Assembly (NCBI RefSeq): GCF_013149805.1
Contig: NZ_JABEZT010000002.1
Span: 543,003-607,002 of the forward strand
Reading direction: 5' to 3'
Length of the DNA: 64,000 bases
Source of the DNA: Isoptericola chiayiensis
GTDB lineage: Bacteria; Actinomycetota; Actinomycetes; Actinomycetales; Cellulomonadaceae
Of this stretch, positions 32,899 to 40,377 are shown in pieces. Position 1 is the stretch's first letter; each line of letters opens with the position of its first letter. The position numbers and the translations under genes were made by a program. Under the pieces are notes generated by a model. That model saw only the letters and a program-made list of their open reading frames with translations. It did no database searches and had not been told where the DNA came from.

Positions 32899-33663
32899 AT
32901 GGCTGAGCAGAGCGGGCCGGAGCTGGCCCTGGGCATCGACATCGGCGGTTCCGGCATCAAGGGCGCTCCCGTGGACCTGACCACCGGGGAGTTCGCCGCG
33001 GAACGGCAGCGCATCCCCACCCCGCACAAGTCCACACCGGAGGCGGTGACCGACGTGGTGGCCGAGCTGGTCGACGGGTTCGACCTGCCCGACGACGCCC
33101 CGGTGGGCGTCGCGTTCCCCGCACCGCTGGACCACGGCGTCGTGCGGTTCATCGCGAACCTGCACAAGTCGTGGAAGGGCGCCGACCTGCCGGCGCTCCT
33201 CCAGGAGGCCACGGGGCGCTCCGTCACGGCCGTGAACGACGCCGACGCGGCGGGTGTCGGCGAGGACCGCTACGGCGCGGCCCAGGGGCGTGACGGCGTC
33301 GTCCTCGTGGTGACGCTGGGAACCGGCATCGGTTCGGCGCTGCTCGTCGACGGCGTGCTCGTGCCCAACACGGAGCTCGGACACCTGGAGATCGACGGGC
33401 ACGACGCCGAGTCCCGCGCCGCCGAGTCAGCCCGCGACCGCGACGACCTGTCCTGGGAGAAGTGGGCCAAGCGCCTCCAGCGGTACTTCGAGACCGTCGA
33501 GATGCTGCTGTCCCCCGACCTGATCGTCGTCGGCGGCGGCGTGTCCAAGCACCACCAGAAGTTCCTGCCGCTGCTGGACCTGCGCGCCGAGATCATCCCG
33601 GCGACGCTGCGCAACCGGGCCGGCATCGTCGGCGCGGCCTCGCTCGCCGCGCGCCCGCACTGA
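32899..33663 (+). CDS. ppgK: Polyphosphate glucokinase (ROK family)
   Basis: 254-residue ROK-fold kinase phosphorylating glucose with polyphosphate and/or ATP. The phosphate-binding loop is [15 protein letters not shown] (about residues 13-27), followed by the PPGK-typical [14 protein letters not shown], the glucose/catalytic region [18 protein letters not shown] and the second phosphate loop [13 protein letters not shown]. The [11 protein letters not shown] motif contains the metal/glucose ligands. Length and motifs match actinobacterial PPGK rather than ATP-glucokinase. Followed by a strong terminator. Confidence 0.94.
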   Translation: MAEQSGPELALGIDIGGSGIKGAPVDLTTGEFAAERQRIPTPHKSTPEAVTDVVAELVDGFDLPDDAPVGVAFPAPLDHGVVRFIANLHKSWKGADLPALLQEATGRSVTAVNDADAAGVGEDRYGAAQGRDGVVLVVTLGTGIGSALLVDGVLVPNTELGHLEIDGHDAESRAAESARDRDDLSWEKWAKRLQRYFETVEMLLSPDLIVVGGGVSKHHQKFLPLLDLRAEIIPATLRNRAGIVGAASLAARPH

Positions 33664-33711
33664 GTCGACACTCCGACGCTCCCGCCGGACGCACGCGAAC
33701 CCGGACGCACG

Positions 33712-33744
33712 ACGGCGCCGGGCACCCTCGGTGCCCGGCGCCGT
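33712..33744. terminator. Bidirectional hairpin terminator after ppgK
   Basis: Perfect 14-bp arms (ACGGCGCCGGGCAC and complement) with loop CCTCG between the convergent ppgK and STAS genes. Confidence 0.8.
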
Positions 33745-33756
33745 GGTGCGCGGCGA

Positions 33757-34080
33757 TCAGCCCGCCACGAACGGGTCCAGCTCGAGGGTCCGGAGCATCG
33801 TGCGGACGGCCTCCGGCGGGTCGTGCAACGAGACCTGCATGCCTTCGTCCCGCCCGATGCGGCAGAGCTGGACGAGGAACGCCACGCCGGCGGAGTCGAT
33901 GAACGTCACCCGGGACGCGTCGACCACCACGGGCAGGTCCCGCTGGAACGCCCCGGCCAGAGCAGCCGAGGCCTCGTTGCGCAGGGCGATGTCGATCTCG
34001 CCCCACAGGGTCACCATGGTCGCCCGAGGTCCCTCGCTGAGGGCGATGCCTCCGGCGCGCACCTGGCTGGTGAGTGTCAC
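33757..34080 (-). CDS. STAS-domain anti-sigma factor antagonist
   Basis: About 107-residue single STAS domain. Visible: TMVTLWGEIDIALRNEASAALAGAF, the strand PVVVDASRVTFIDSAGVAFLVQLCRIGRDEG with the phosphorylatable Ser in DSAG, and a C-terminal helix VRTMLRTLEL. Such proteins release sigma factors from anti-sigma kinases after dephosphorylation. I chose GTG 34080 because GAAGG lies 7 nt upstream; GTG 34086 is two codons earlier. No anti-sigma kinase or sigma factor is adjacent, so its partner is elsewhere. Confidence 0.88.
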   Translation of the reverse strand: MTLTSQVRAGGIALSEGPRATMVTLWGEIDIALRNEASAALAGAFQRDLPVVVDASRVTFIDSAGVAFLVQLCRIGRDEGMQVSLHDPPEAVRTMLRTLELDPFVAG

Positions 34081-34253
34081 TGTCACACCTTCGTCCCTGG
34101 GGTCCCGACGGACCTGACCCCTCACGGCGCCAGGTCCAGGACACGTGACCTCGTCGTCACGATGCGGACAACGTACACCGAGGACGCGCACGACGGAAGC
34201 CCCTTTCGAGGGGATTCCTTGACCAGAAATTCACAAAGTCGCTGCGGCGCAGG

Positions 34254-34850
34254 TCAGCACTCGACCCGCATGACGCGCCGCCGCGTCGTCGGTGCCGAGA
34301 CCTCGGTCATCCCCGCCGAGGCGAACACCTGGGGCGTGCCGACGCTGGCCTCGTCCCAGATCACCTCGCCGCCGTCGCGGGCGACGATCGGGTACCCCTC
34401 CACCGCCCGCGCCCCGCGCGACCTCGCGAACTCCACGGCGGCGACCGCCAGCTCGTGCACGACACCCTGGCCGCGGTGTCCCGCCCGCACGACGAAGCAG
34501 GCGACGAGCCACACGCCGTCGTCCTCGCGGTCCTCGTGCCGACCGCGCCACGCGACGGGGCTGCGGCCGTGGTACCGCCGGTAGGTGGGACGCGGCGCGA
34601 CCGCCACCCAGCCGATCGGCAGCTCCCCGTCGTACGCGACGACGCCGCTGGTCACCGGTGCGTCCGGGTCGCCGGCGCCCGTCTGCTCGGCCAGCCGCAG
34701 CCGGCGCTCCTCGACCGGCATGTCCCACCACTCGCGGTCGCCGAGGACCTGTCGCTGGCACTGGCAGCGCCCCGCCTGGGACGTGCCGAGGACGTCCTGG
34801 AGGTCGTCGAACGGGACCTCGTTGGCCGCGCGGAACACCAGGGCTTCCAT
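34254..34850 (-). CDS. GNAT-family N-acetyltransferase
   Basis: 198-residue acetyltransferase. The acetyl-CoA loop is VWLVACFVVRAGHRGQGVVHELAVAAVEFARSRG (RGQGVV in the Q/RxxGxG/A position). The N-terminus has the Cys-rich GRCQCQRQ motif and REWWDMPVEERRLRLAEQT, a layout shared with a GNAT subgroup of actinobacteria. The substrate is unknown; metabolite or small-molecule acetylation is possible. The gene ends 173 nt upstream (in genome order) of the STAS gene start. Confidence 0.88.
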   Translation of the reverse strand: MEALVFRAANEVPFDDLQDVLGTSQAGRCQCQRQVLGDREWWDMPVEERRLRLAEQTGAGDPDAPVTSGVVAYDGELPIGWVAVAPRPTYRRYHGRSPVAWRGRHEDREDDGVWLVACFVVRAGHRGQGVVHELAVAAVEFARSRGARAVEGYPIVARDGGEVIWDEASVGTPQVFASAGMTEVSAPTTRRRVMRVEC

Positions 34851-34906
34851 GGCAGCAACGTAGCGCCACCGACCACGCGCGGCACGGGGTGCCGGGGGTG
34901 GGTGTG

Positions 34907-35312
34907 CGGACGAGCCGGTCTGTACGCCGGGTTCTGTTCCCGCGCCGGGTCACCCCTGCGCGGGCGACGGTCATCCATCTAGGCCCTGCGTCGCCGCAGG
35001 GCTCCAGCGGTCTACCCGACTGCGCTTCTCCTCGGAGAATCGGGCGGGCCGCCCTCCGACACAGTCTGTCCGACCTTGCTCCAGGTGGGGTTTACCGAGC
35101 CGTGCCCGTCACCGGGCACGCTGGTGGTCTCTTACACCACCGTTTCACCCTTACCCGCGTGCCGAGGCACGCGGGCGGTCTGTTCTCTGTGGCACTTTCC
35201 CGCGGGTCGCCCCGGGTGGCCGTTAGCCACCACCTCGCCCTTCGGAGCCCGGACGTTCCTCGGCGACGGTGCACGAGGCACCGCCGACGCGACCGTCCGA
35301 CCGACTCGTCCG
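34907..35312 (-). ncRNA. rnpB: RNase P RNA, bacterial type A
   Basis: About 406 nt. The 5' end CGGACGAGTCGGTC and the 3' end GACCGGCTCGTCCG pair to form helix P1. Conserved core elements are present on the minus strand: GAGGAACGTCCGGGCTCC near the 5' end and, toward the 3' end, the GAACCCGGCGTACAGACCGG segment with the universally conserved ACAGA box. Internal GC hairpins match P-stem positions, including CGGTGACGGGCACGG. The RNA removes 5' leaders from tRNA precursors with the RnpA protein. Ends are estimated from P1 pairing. Confidence 0.95.
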
Positions 35313-35319
35313 CCCGGAA

Positions 35320-35325
35320 AGGATA
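35320..35325 (-). promoter_or_regulatory. -10 box (TATCCT) of rnpB
   Basis: Minus-strand TATCCT lies about 7 nt upstream of the predicted 5' end of RNase P RNA. Confidence 0.5.
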
Positions 35326-35352
35326 CCGGTCCGCGGAGGTCCTCGGCGCCCG

Positions 35353-35358
35353 TAGGGT
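35353..35358 (+). promoter_or_regulatory. -10 box (TAGGGT) of yaaA
   Basis: TAGGGT lies 6 nt before GTG 35365, again without a ribosome site; divergent from the rnpB promoter about 30 bp away. Confidence 0.5.
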
Positions 35359-35364
35359 GTCGGG

Positions 35365-36198
35365 GTGCTGATCTGCCTGCCGCCCTCCGAGGGCAAGACC
35401 CCGGCGCCCGACGACGGCGCTCCCGTCGACCTGACGGCCCTCACGGCAGCGGAGCTCACCGCGCACCGCGAGACCGTCCTGGACGCCCTGGCGGCGGTCA
35501 GCGCCCGTGACGACGCCACCACGGCCCTCAAGGTGGGCGCGAGCCTGGCCGACGAGGTCGCCCGCAACACGACGCTGCGCACCGCGCCGACCGCACCGGC
35601 GACCGACGTCTACACCGGCGTGCTCTACGCGGCCGCGGGGCTCGGCGACCTTGACGGCGACGCCGCGGCGCGGGCGGCCGCGGACGTGCGCATCTTCTCC
35701 GGGCTCTGGGGCGTCGTCGCGCCGGCGGACCGCATCCCCGCCTACCGGTTGTCCATGGGCGTGACCCTGCCGGGCGTCGGAGGTCTGGCCACCGCGTGGC
35801 GGCCGCACCTGGACGCCGCGCTCGCCCAGCGCGCCGCCGGGGACGTCGTCGTCGACTGCCGCTCAGCCGCCTACGTGTCCGCCTGGAAGCCCGCGACCAC
35901 CGGTGACCTGGCCGCGGACTGGGTGGCGGTGCGCGTCGTGCGCGAGACCGACGGGGTGCGCACCGCGGTCTCGCACAACGCCAAGCACACCCGTGGTGTG
36001 CTCACCGGCCACCTGCTGCGCCGCGCCGGGTCGCCGCCGTCCTCGGCGGACGAGCTGCTCGATGCCGCGCGCGAGCTCGACGGCCAGGTGATCGGCACCG
36101 AGGTCGGGACCGGGCTGAGCTACCGGATGGTCGAGGCCGTCCTGGACGACCCGGCGACCCGTCGCGGCCCGCGCACGCTCGAGCTCGTCATCTCCTGA
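35365..36198 (+). CDS. yaaA: YaaA family (DUF328) peroxide-stress protein
   Basis: 277-residue member of the YaaA family, linked in E. coli to limiting free iron under peroxide stress. Conserved elements: MLICLPPSEGKTPAP, a YTGVLYAAAGL segment, RIFSGLWGVVAPADRIPAYRLSMG (family core), VDCRSAAYVSAWKP and a late SHNAKHTRGVLTGHLLR. The GTG start is fixed by the family N-terminus and the TAGGGT box. It is isolated between rnpB and a convergent phosphatase gene. Confidence 0.92.
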   Translation: MLICLPPSEGKTPAPDDGAPVDLTALTAAELTAHRETVLDALAAVSARDDATTALKVGASLADEVARNTTLRTAPTAPATDVYTGVLYAAAGLGDLDGDAAARAAADVRIFSGLWGVVAPADRIPAYRLSMGVTLPGVGGLATAWRPHLDAALAQRAAGDVVVDCRSAAYVSAWKPATTGDLAADWVAVRVVRETDGVRTAVSHNAKHTRGVLTGHLLRRAGSPPSSADELLDAARELDGQVIGTEVGTGLSYRMVEAVLDDPATRRGPRTLELVIS

Positions 36199-36208
36199 CC
36201 CGGCCGCG

Positions 36209-36225
36209 CCGGGCCACCGGCCCGG
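36209..36225. terminator. Hairpin between yaaA and the phosphatase gene
   Basis: CCGGGCC-ACC-GGCCCGG: a 7-bp perfect stem in the 27-bp convergent gap. Confidence 0.55.
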
Positions 36226-36909
36226 TCAGTCCGCGGCAGGGTGCCCGACGGCGGTGACCTCGCGGTCGCCGTCCGGCCAGATCCGCACGATCGACAGCGA
36301 GCACGGTGGCACGCGCACACGTCCCCACGCGGACGGCGGCGCGTCGAGCGCTCGCCCGACGACGCTGCGGATCACGGCGGCGTGGGCCACCACCACGGTG
36401 GTGCGTCCCACGGACCCGGCCGCGAGCTCGTCGACCGCCGGGCCGACCCGGTCGCCCAGGTCGGCGTACGACTCCCCCTCCGGCGGGGCGAAGGTGCCGC
36501 TGGTGACCCACTTGGCCAGGTCGCCGGGCCAGGACGCCTCGACCTCGACCGGGGTCAGCGACTCCCAGGCGCCGAACCGCACCTCGGCGAGCCGGTCGTC
36601 GGTGCCGACGGGTGCGCCCAGCCGGCGCCCGATCGCCGCCGCCGTCTCCTGGGCCCGGACCATCGGCGAGGCCACCAGCGTCTCCGGGCGGGCGAGGTCG
36701 GCCCAGCGCTCCGTGCCGAGCCGGAAGACGGCGTCCGCGGCCTGCGCGGCCTGCCGTCGGCCGACGGTCGTCAGGGACGGGCCGAGCACGTCCCCGCCCG
36801 ACAGCGCACCGACCTCGGTCAGGGGCGTCACGCCGTGTCGGACGAGGACGAGCGTGGCGGGCACCGCGCCGTCGTACCGCGCGAGCGCGCCCGAGGCGGG
36901 CCGGGCCAT
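36226..36909 (-). CDS. Histidine phosphatase family protein
   Basis: 227-residue phosphoglycerate-mutase-like phosphatase. The phospho-His motif LVLVRHGVTPLTEVGALSG is near residue 20; LVASPMVRAQETAAAIGRRLG, DDRLAEVRFGAWESLTP and the second catalytic His in TTVVVAHAAVIRSVVG follow. In mycobacteria the equivalent protein (Rv2228c) is fused to an N-terminal RNase H domain; here that domain is absent. Its ATG overlaps the stop of the zinc-ribbon gene by one base (TGATG), so translation is probably coupled. Substrate unknown. Confidence 0.9.
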   Translation of the reverse strand: MARPASGALARYDGAVPATLVLVRHGVTPLTEVGALSGGDVLGPSLTTVGRRQAAQAADAVFRLGTERWADLARPETLVASPMVRAQETAAAIGRRLGAPVGTDDRLAEVRFGAWESLTPVEVEASWPGDLAKWVTSGTFAPPEGESYADLGDRVGPAVDELAAGSVGRTTVVVAHAAVIRSVVGRALDAPPSAWGRVRVPPCSLSIVRIWPDGDREVTAVGHPAAD

Positions 36910-37649
36910 CAGGCCGCGTCGGCGTCGCGCACGAGGATGCGCCCGCACTCCTCGCACCGCACGACCTGGTCCGGTGCCGCACCCCGGGCCGTGGCGAGGT
37001 CGCCGGGGTTGAGCTCGAGGCGGCAGCCCTCGCACCGGTTGCCCCGCAGCGCGGCGGCACCCAGGCCACCGAGCTGGCTGCGCAGCCGGTCGTACAGCGT
37101 GACCAGCGACGCGTCGAGCCCGTCCGCGGCGGCTGCTCGCTGCTCGTCCACCTCGCGACGCGCCGCGTCGATCTCGGCGAAGGCGGCGTCGCGCTCCGAC
37201 TCGGCTTTCTCCTTGGCGGCCCGCAGCTCGCCGTAGGCCGCCTCGACCTCGCCGAGCGACGTCTGGTGGGCCTCGAGGCGCTCCATGATCTCCAGCTGCG
37301 TCTCCTCGAGGACGCCCTGGCGGCGGGCCAGCGACTCCAGCTCGCTGACGACGGCCTGCGCGTCCTTGGCGCCCAGCGACCCGGAGTCCAGGCGCTGCTG
37401 GTCGCGCTCGGCGCGGGTGCGCACCTGCTCGACGTCGGTCTCCGCCTTGGTGACCTCGCGTTCCAGGTCGGCGACGGCGGTGCGCGAGTCGACGAGCGAG
37501 CCGTGCAGGTCGGCCATCCGCGACTCCAGCTCGACGACCGTGGCCAGGGAGGGGTGGTTGCGTCGCTGGTGGGCGAGCTGCTGCAGGCGGGTGTCGAGAG
37601 CCTGGACCTCGAGCAGGCGGCGCTGGTCCTCAGGGGGTGCGGTGGCCAT
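36909..37649 (-). CDS. Coiled-coil protein with C4 zinc ribbon (CT398-like)
   Basis: 246-residue protein: a long coiled coil (about residues 10-190, heptads rich in Leu, Glu, Arg, including LEREVTKAETDVEQVRTRAERDQQRL) followed by a four-Cys zinc ribbon NRCEGCRLELNPGDL ... VVRCEECGRIL near the C-terminus. It is conserved in actinobacteria between the phosphatase and Nif3-like genes (Rv2229c position). The molecular role is unknown; the zinc ribbon suggests nucleic acid or protein binding. One-base overlap with the next gene indicates an operon. Confidence 0.92.
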   Translation of the reverse strand: MATAPPEDQRRLLEVQALDTRLQQLAHQRRNHPSLATVVELESRMADLHGSLVDSRTAVADLEREVTKAETDVEQVRTRAERDQQRLDSGSLGAKDAQAVVSELESLARRQGVLEETQLEIMERLEAHQTSLGEVEAAYGELRAAKEKAESERDAAFAEIDAARREVDEQRAAAADGLDASLVTLYDRLRSQLGGLGAAALRGNRCEGCRLELNPGDLATARGAAPDQVVRCEECGRILVRDADAA

Positions 37650-37685
37650 GGGTGGGTCCTCTCGTGCGGCTCTTCAGATGACGGG

Positions 37686-38555
37686 TCAGTGCCCGGGGCT
37701 CGCGATCCGGTCGCTCCACGGGTCGGTCACCAGGGTGCTCACCCTGGTGGTCACCGTACCCTCTTCGAACGCGGCGGCCAGGTCCGCGGCGGCGTACGCC
37801 AGCCAGGGCCACTCGGAGGCGAAGTGGGCCACGTCCACCAGGAACGGGGTGCCCGCCTCGCCCGGGGCGGGGTCGGCCGCCTCGAAGGCGGCCCGCTCGC
37901 GCAGCTCGGAGGCAGGGTGGTGCCGCAGGTCGGCGGTGAGGTAGGCGTCGGCGCCCGCCGCGCGCACGGCGTCGAACAGGGAGTCGCCCGACCCGCCGAG
38001 CACCGCGACCCGGGTCACCTCGGCGTCCGGGTCACCCGCGACCCGCACTCCCTGGGCCGTGGCCGGCAGCACGGCCGCGACGTGCTCGGCGAACTCGCGC
38101 AGCGTCGTCGGGTGCTCGAGCCGGCCCACGCGGCCCAGGCCCCGCTCGGCGTCGTCGACGTGCGCGACGAGCGGACGGCGGTCGGTCAGCCCCACGAGGT
38201 CCGCGAGCGCGTCGGCCACGCCGCGGGGGGCGGAGTCGGCGTTGGTGTGCGCCACGTAGAGGCCGGCGCCGGCGGCCAGGAGCCGGTGCACCACGGCACC
38301 CTTGAAGGTCGTGGCCGCCACGGAGTGCACGCCGCGCAGGAACAGCGGGTGGTGGGTGACGACGAGGTCGGCCTCCCAGTCGACGGCCTCGTCGACGACG
38401 GCGGCCACGGGGTCGACGGCGAGCAGCACCCGGCGTACCGGCCGGTACGGGTCGCCCGCGACGAGCCCGACCGCGTCCCACCCCTCGGCCGTGGACGGCG
38501 GGTAGAGACCTTCCAGGACGGAGACGACGTCGGCCAGCGTGGGTGGTGCGGTCAT
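37686..38555 (-). CDS. Nif3-like dinuclear metal-centre protein
   Basis: 289-residue member of the Nif3/YqfO family (also labelled GTP cyclohydrolase I type 2). N-terminal YPPSTAEGWDAVGLVAGDP, the metal ligands in DLVVTHHPLFLRGVHSVA (HH pair near residue 72) and VAHTNADSAPRGVADALA, and C-terminal FLVDVAHFASEWPWLAYAAADLA carrying a further His/Glu set are all present. The biochemical function is unsettled. It heads the Nif3-zinc-ribbon-phosphatase operon, with TAGGGT 7 nt before its ATG. Confidence 0.93.
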   Translation of the reverse strand: MTAPPTLADVVSVLEGLYPPSTAEGWDAVGLVAGDPYRPVRRVLLAVDPVAAVVDEAVDWEADLVVTHHPLFLRGVHSVAATTFKGAVVHRLLAAGAGLYVAHTNADSAPRGVADALADLVGLTDRRPLVAHVDDAERGLGRVGRLEHPTTLREFAEHVAAVLPATAQGVRVAGDPDAEVTRVAVLGGSGDSLFDAVRAAGADAYLTADLRHHPASELRERAAFEAADPAPGEAGTPFLVDVAHFASEWPWLAYAAADLAAAFEEGTVTTRVSTLVTDPWSDRIASPGH

Positions 38556-38562
38556 GGTCCCG

Positions 38563-38568
38563 ACCCTA
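38563..38568 (-). promoter_or_regulatory. -10 box (TAGGGT) of the nif3-like operon
   Basis: Minus-strand TAGGGT ends 7 nt before ATG 38555; no ribosome site between. Confidence 0.5.
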
Positions 38569-38577
38569 GTCGCCGGG

Positions 38578-40344
38578 TCACTTGGCGTCGGCGTAGGCGT
38601 CGACCGCCGCGACCGTCAGGGGGAAGTCCACGGGGAAGTCGCCGAACAGCAGGCGACCGGCCTCCGCCGCGGCCTCGCGCACCTCTCGCGCGACGGCGTC
38701 CGCGAGCTCGGCCGGGGCGTGGATCACCAGCTCGTCGTGCACGAAGAACACCAGGTGGGCCCGTGTCGTGAAGGGTTCGGGGGCACGTCCCGCGGCGCCG
38801 TCGTCGAGCGCCCAGAGCCGACGGCGCACGGCGGCGATCCAGCACAGCGCCCACTCGGCGGCGGTGCCCTGGACCACGAAGTTGCGGGTGAAGCGCCCCC
38901 AGGCCCGCGCCGAGGACCGCGCCAGCGTCGCGGCGTCCGGCGCCGCGCCGTCGCCGAGCGCCCCGGACTGGGCGGCGTCCCACGCCTGGCCGGGCGGCGG
39001 GGAGGAGCGGCCGAGCCACGTCGTCACCACTCCCCCGCGCTCGCCGGTGACGGCGGCGTCCTCGACCAGCCCCATCGCCCGCGGGAACGTGCGCCGCAGC
39101 CGCGGCAGCACCTGACCGCTGACACCGGTGGTCCCGCCGTACAGCGCGCCGAGCATCCCGACCTTGGCGTGCTCGCGCGAGGCCACCGCACCGGTGGCGA
39201 CGATGCCCGCGTACAGGTCGCCGTCGCGCCCTGCCGCCGCCATCGGCTCGTCACCGGCCATCGCGGCCAGCACCCGCGGTTCGAGCTGGGCGGCGTCGGC
39301 GACGACGAGCGTCCAGCCGGGGTCGGCCCGGACCGCGTCGCGCACCCCCTTCGGCAGCTGCAGCGCTCCCCCGCCCGTGGAGGACCAGCGCCCGGTCACG
39401 ACTCCGGACACCACGTAGTCGGTGCGGAACCGTCCGTCGCGGACCCACTGGTCGAGCCAGTGCCAGCCGTTCGCCGTCCAGAGCCGGTGCAGGCTCTTGT
39501 ACTCCAGCAGCGGTGCGACGACGGGGTGGTCGAGCCGCTCGAGCTCCCCCTTGCGCAGGCTCCGCGCGCCGACGCCCGCGTACTCCATGGCGCGCAGGAG
39601 GTCCGGGTGGGAGTCGGGGTTGAGCGACGCCGGGGCGTCCAGCGCGACGCGGATACGGTCGGCGAGCGCCTCGAGCCGGTCGGGACGGCGTCCCTCCGCG
39701 GGCCGCGGGCCCAGGGCGTCGGTCAGGATCGCGTCGTGGACGTCGGCCCGCCACGGCAGGCCGGCGTGGTGCATCTCGGCGGCCGCGAGCGCCCCGGCGG
39801 ACTCGGCGGCCAGCAGCAGGCGCAGGCGGCCGGGGGCGGTGGAGCCGGCGACGGCGGCCTGCTGAGCGGCGAGCTCGGCCGCCGGGTCGAGGTCGTCGGG
39901 CGCCGGGTCGGGCGAGCCGGGCGGGCTCGGCGAGCCGGCCGGGACGTCGTCCAGGTCGAACAGGGACTCGTGCTGCCGGCCTCGTGGTTCGGCCCGGGGG
40001 TCGCGTGCGGCGACCGGTTCGAGGGCGTCCCACGATCCGGGCGGTGCGGTGGCGAGCTCCGTGGCACGGGTGAACGCGGACGTGCGCAGCACGCGGTGGG
40101 CGAGGCGCAGGTCGTGGGCGCGGTCGAGGCGCACGCCGTCGGCGAGGAGCCCGGGGTACCACGCGTCGGTGTCGTCCCACGTCCATCGTGGGTGCCGGGC
40201 GTCCTCGAGGCGGCGCACGACGGCGGTGGCCCCGACGGCCTCGACGTCCTGCGTCGCCGCCGGGTCGGGGGCCGCCGTCGGGCCGCCGTCGGACGGGCGG
40301 AGCCGGACCCGGCTCCCGGGCAGGCGGGCGAGGAGGACATGCAC
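38578..40344 (-). CDS. Stand-alone DNA polymerase I-like protein (family A)
   Basis: 588-residue family A polymerase of the type often named bifunctional 3'-5' exonuclease/DNA polymerase. Polymerase motif A is LVVADAAQLEPRVLAAMAGDEPM, the O-helix region KVGMLGALYGGTTGVSGQ, and motif C LVFFVHDELVIHAP. The N-terminal ~200 residues correspond to the exonuclease region but I see no DxE exonuclease I motif, so proofreading is doubtful. There is no 5' nuclease domain, and the main PolA is expected elsewhere. The start ATG 40344 follows no clear ribosome site. It may serve in repair synthesis. Confidence 0.88.
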   Translation of the reverse strand: MHVLLARLPGSRVRLRPSDGGPTAAPDPAATQDVEAVGATAVVRRLEDARHPRWTWDDTDAWYPGLLADGVRLDRAHDLRLAHRVLRTSAFTRATELATAPPGSWDALEPVAARDPRAEPRGRQHESLFDLDDVPAGSPSPPGSPDPAPDDLDPAAELAAQQAAVAGSTAPGRLRLLLAAESAGALAAAEMHHAGLPWRADVHDAILTDALGPRPAEGRRPDRLEALADRIRVALDAPASLNPDSHPDLLRAMEYAGVGARSLRKGELERLDHPVVAPLLEYKSLHRLWTANGWHWLDQWVRDGRFRTDYVVSGVVTGRWSSTGGGALQLPKGVRDAVRADPGWTLVVADAAQLEPRVLAAMAGDEPMAAAGRDGDLYAGIVATGAVASREHAKVGMLGALYGGTTGVSGQVLPRLRRTFPRAMGLVEDAAVTGERGGVVTTWLGRSSPPPGQAWDAAQSGALGDGAAPDAATLARSSARAWGRFTRNFVVQGTAAEWALCWIAAVRRRLWALDDGAAGRAPEPFTTRAHLVFFVHDELVIHAPAELADAVAREVREAAAEAGRLLFGDFPVDFPLTVAAVDAYADAK

Positions 40345-40377
40345 GACGCCATCCTGCCGTGCGGCGCCGACACCCGG

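Noticed and set aside
35076..35510. ORFs across the RNase P RNA region
   Set aside because: They overlap the conserved rnpB core and yaaA in another frame and lack protein similarity.
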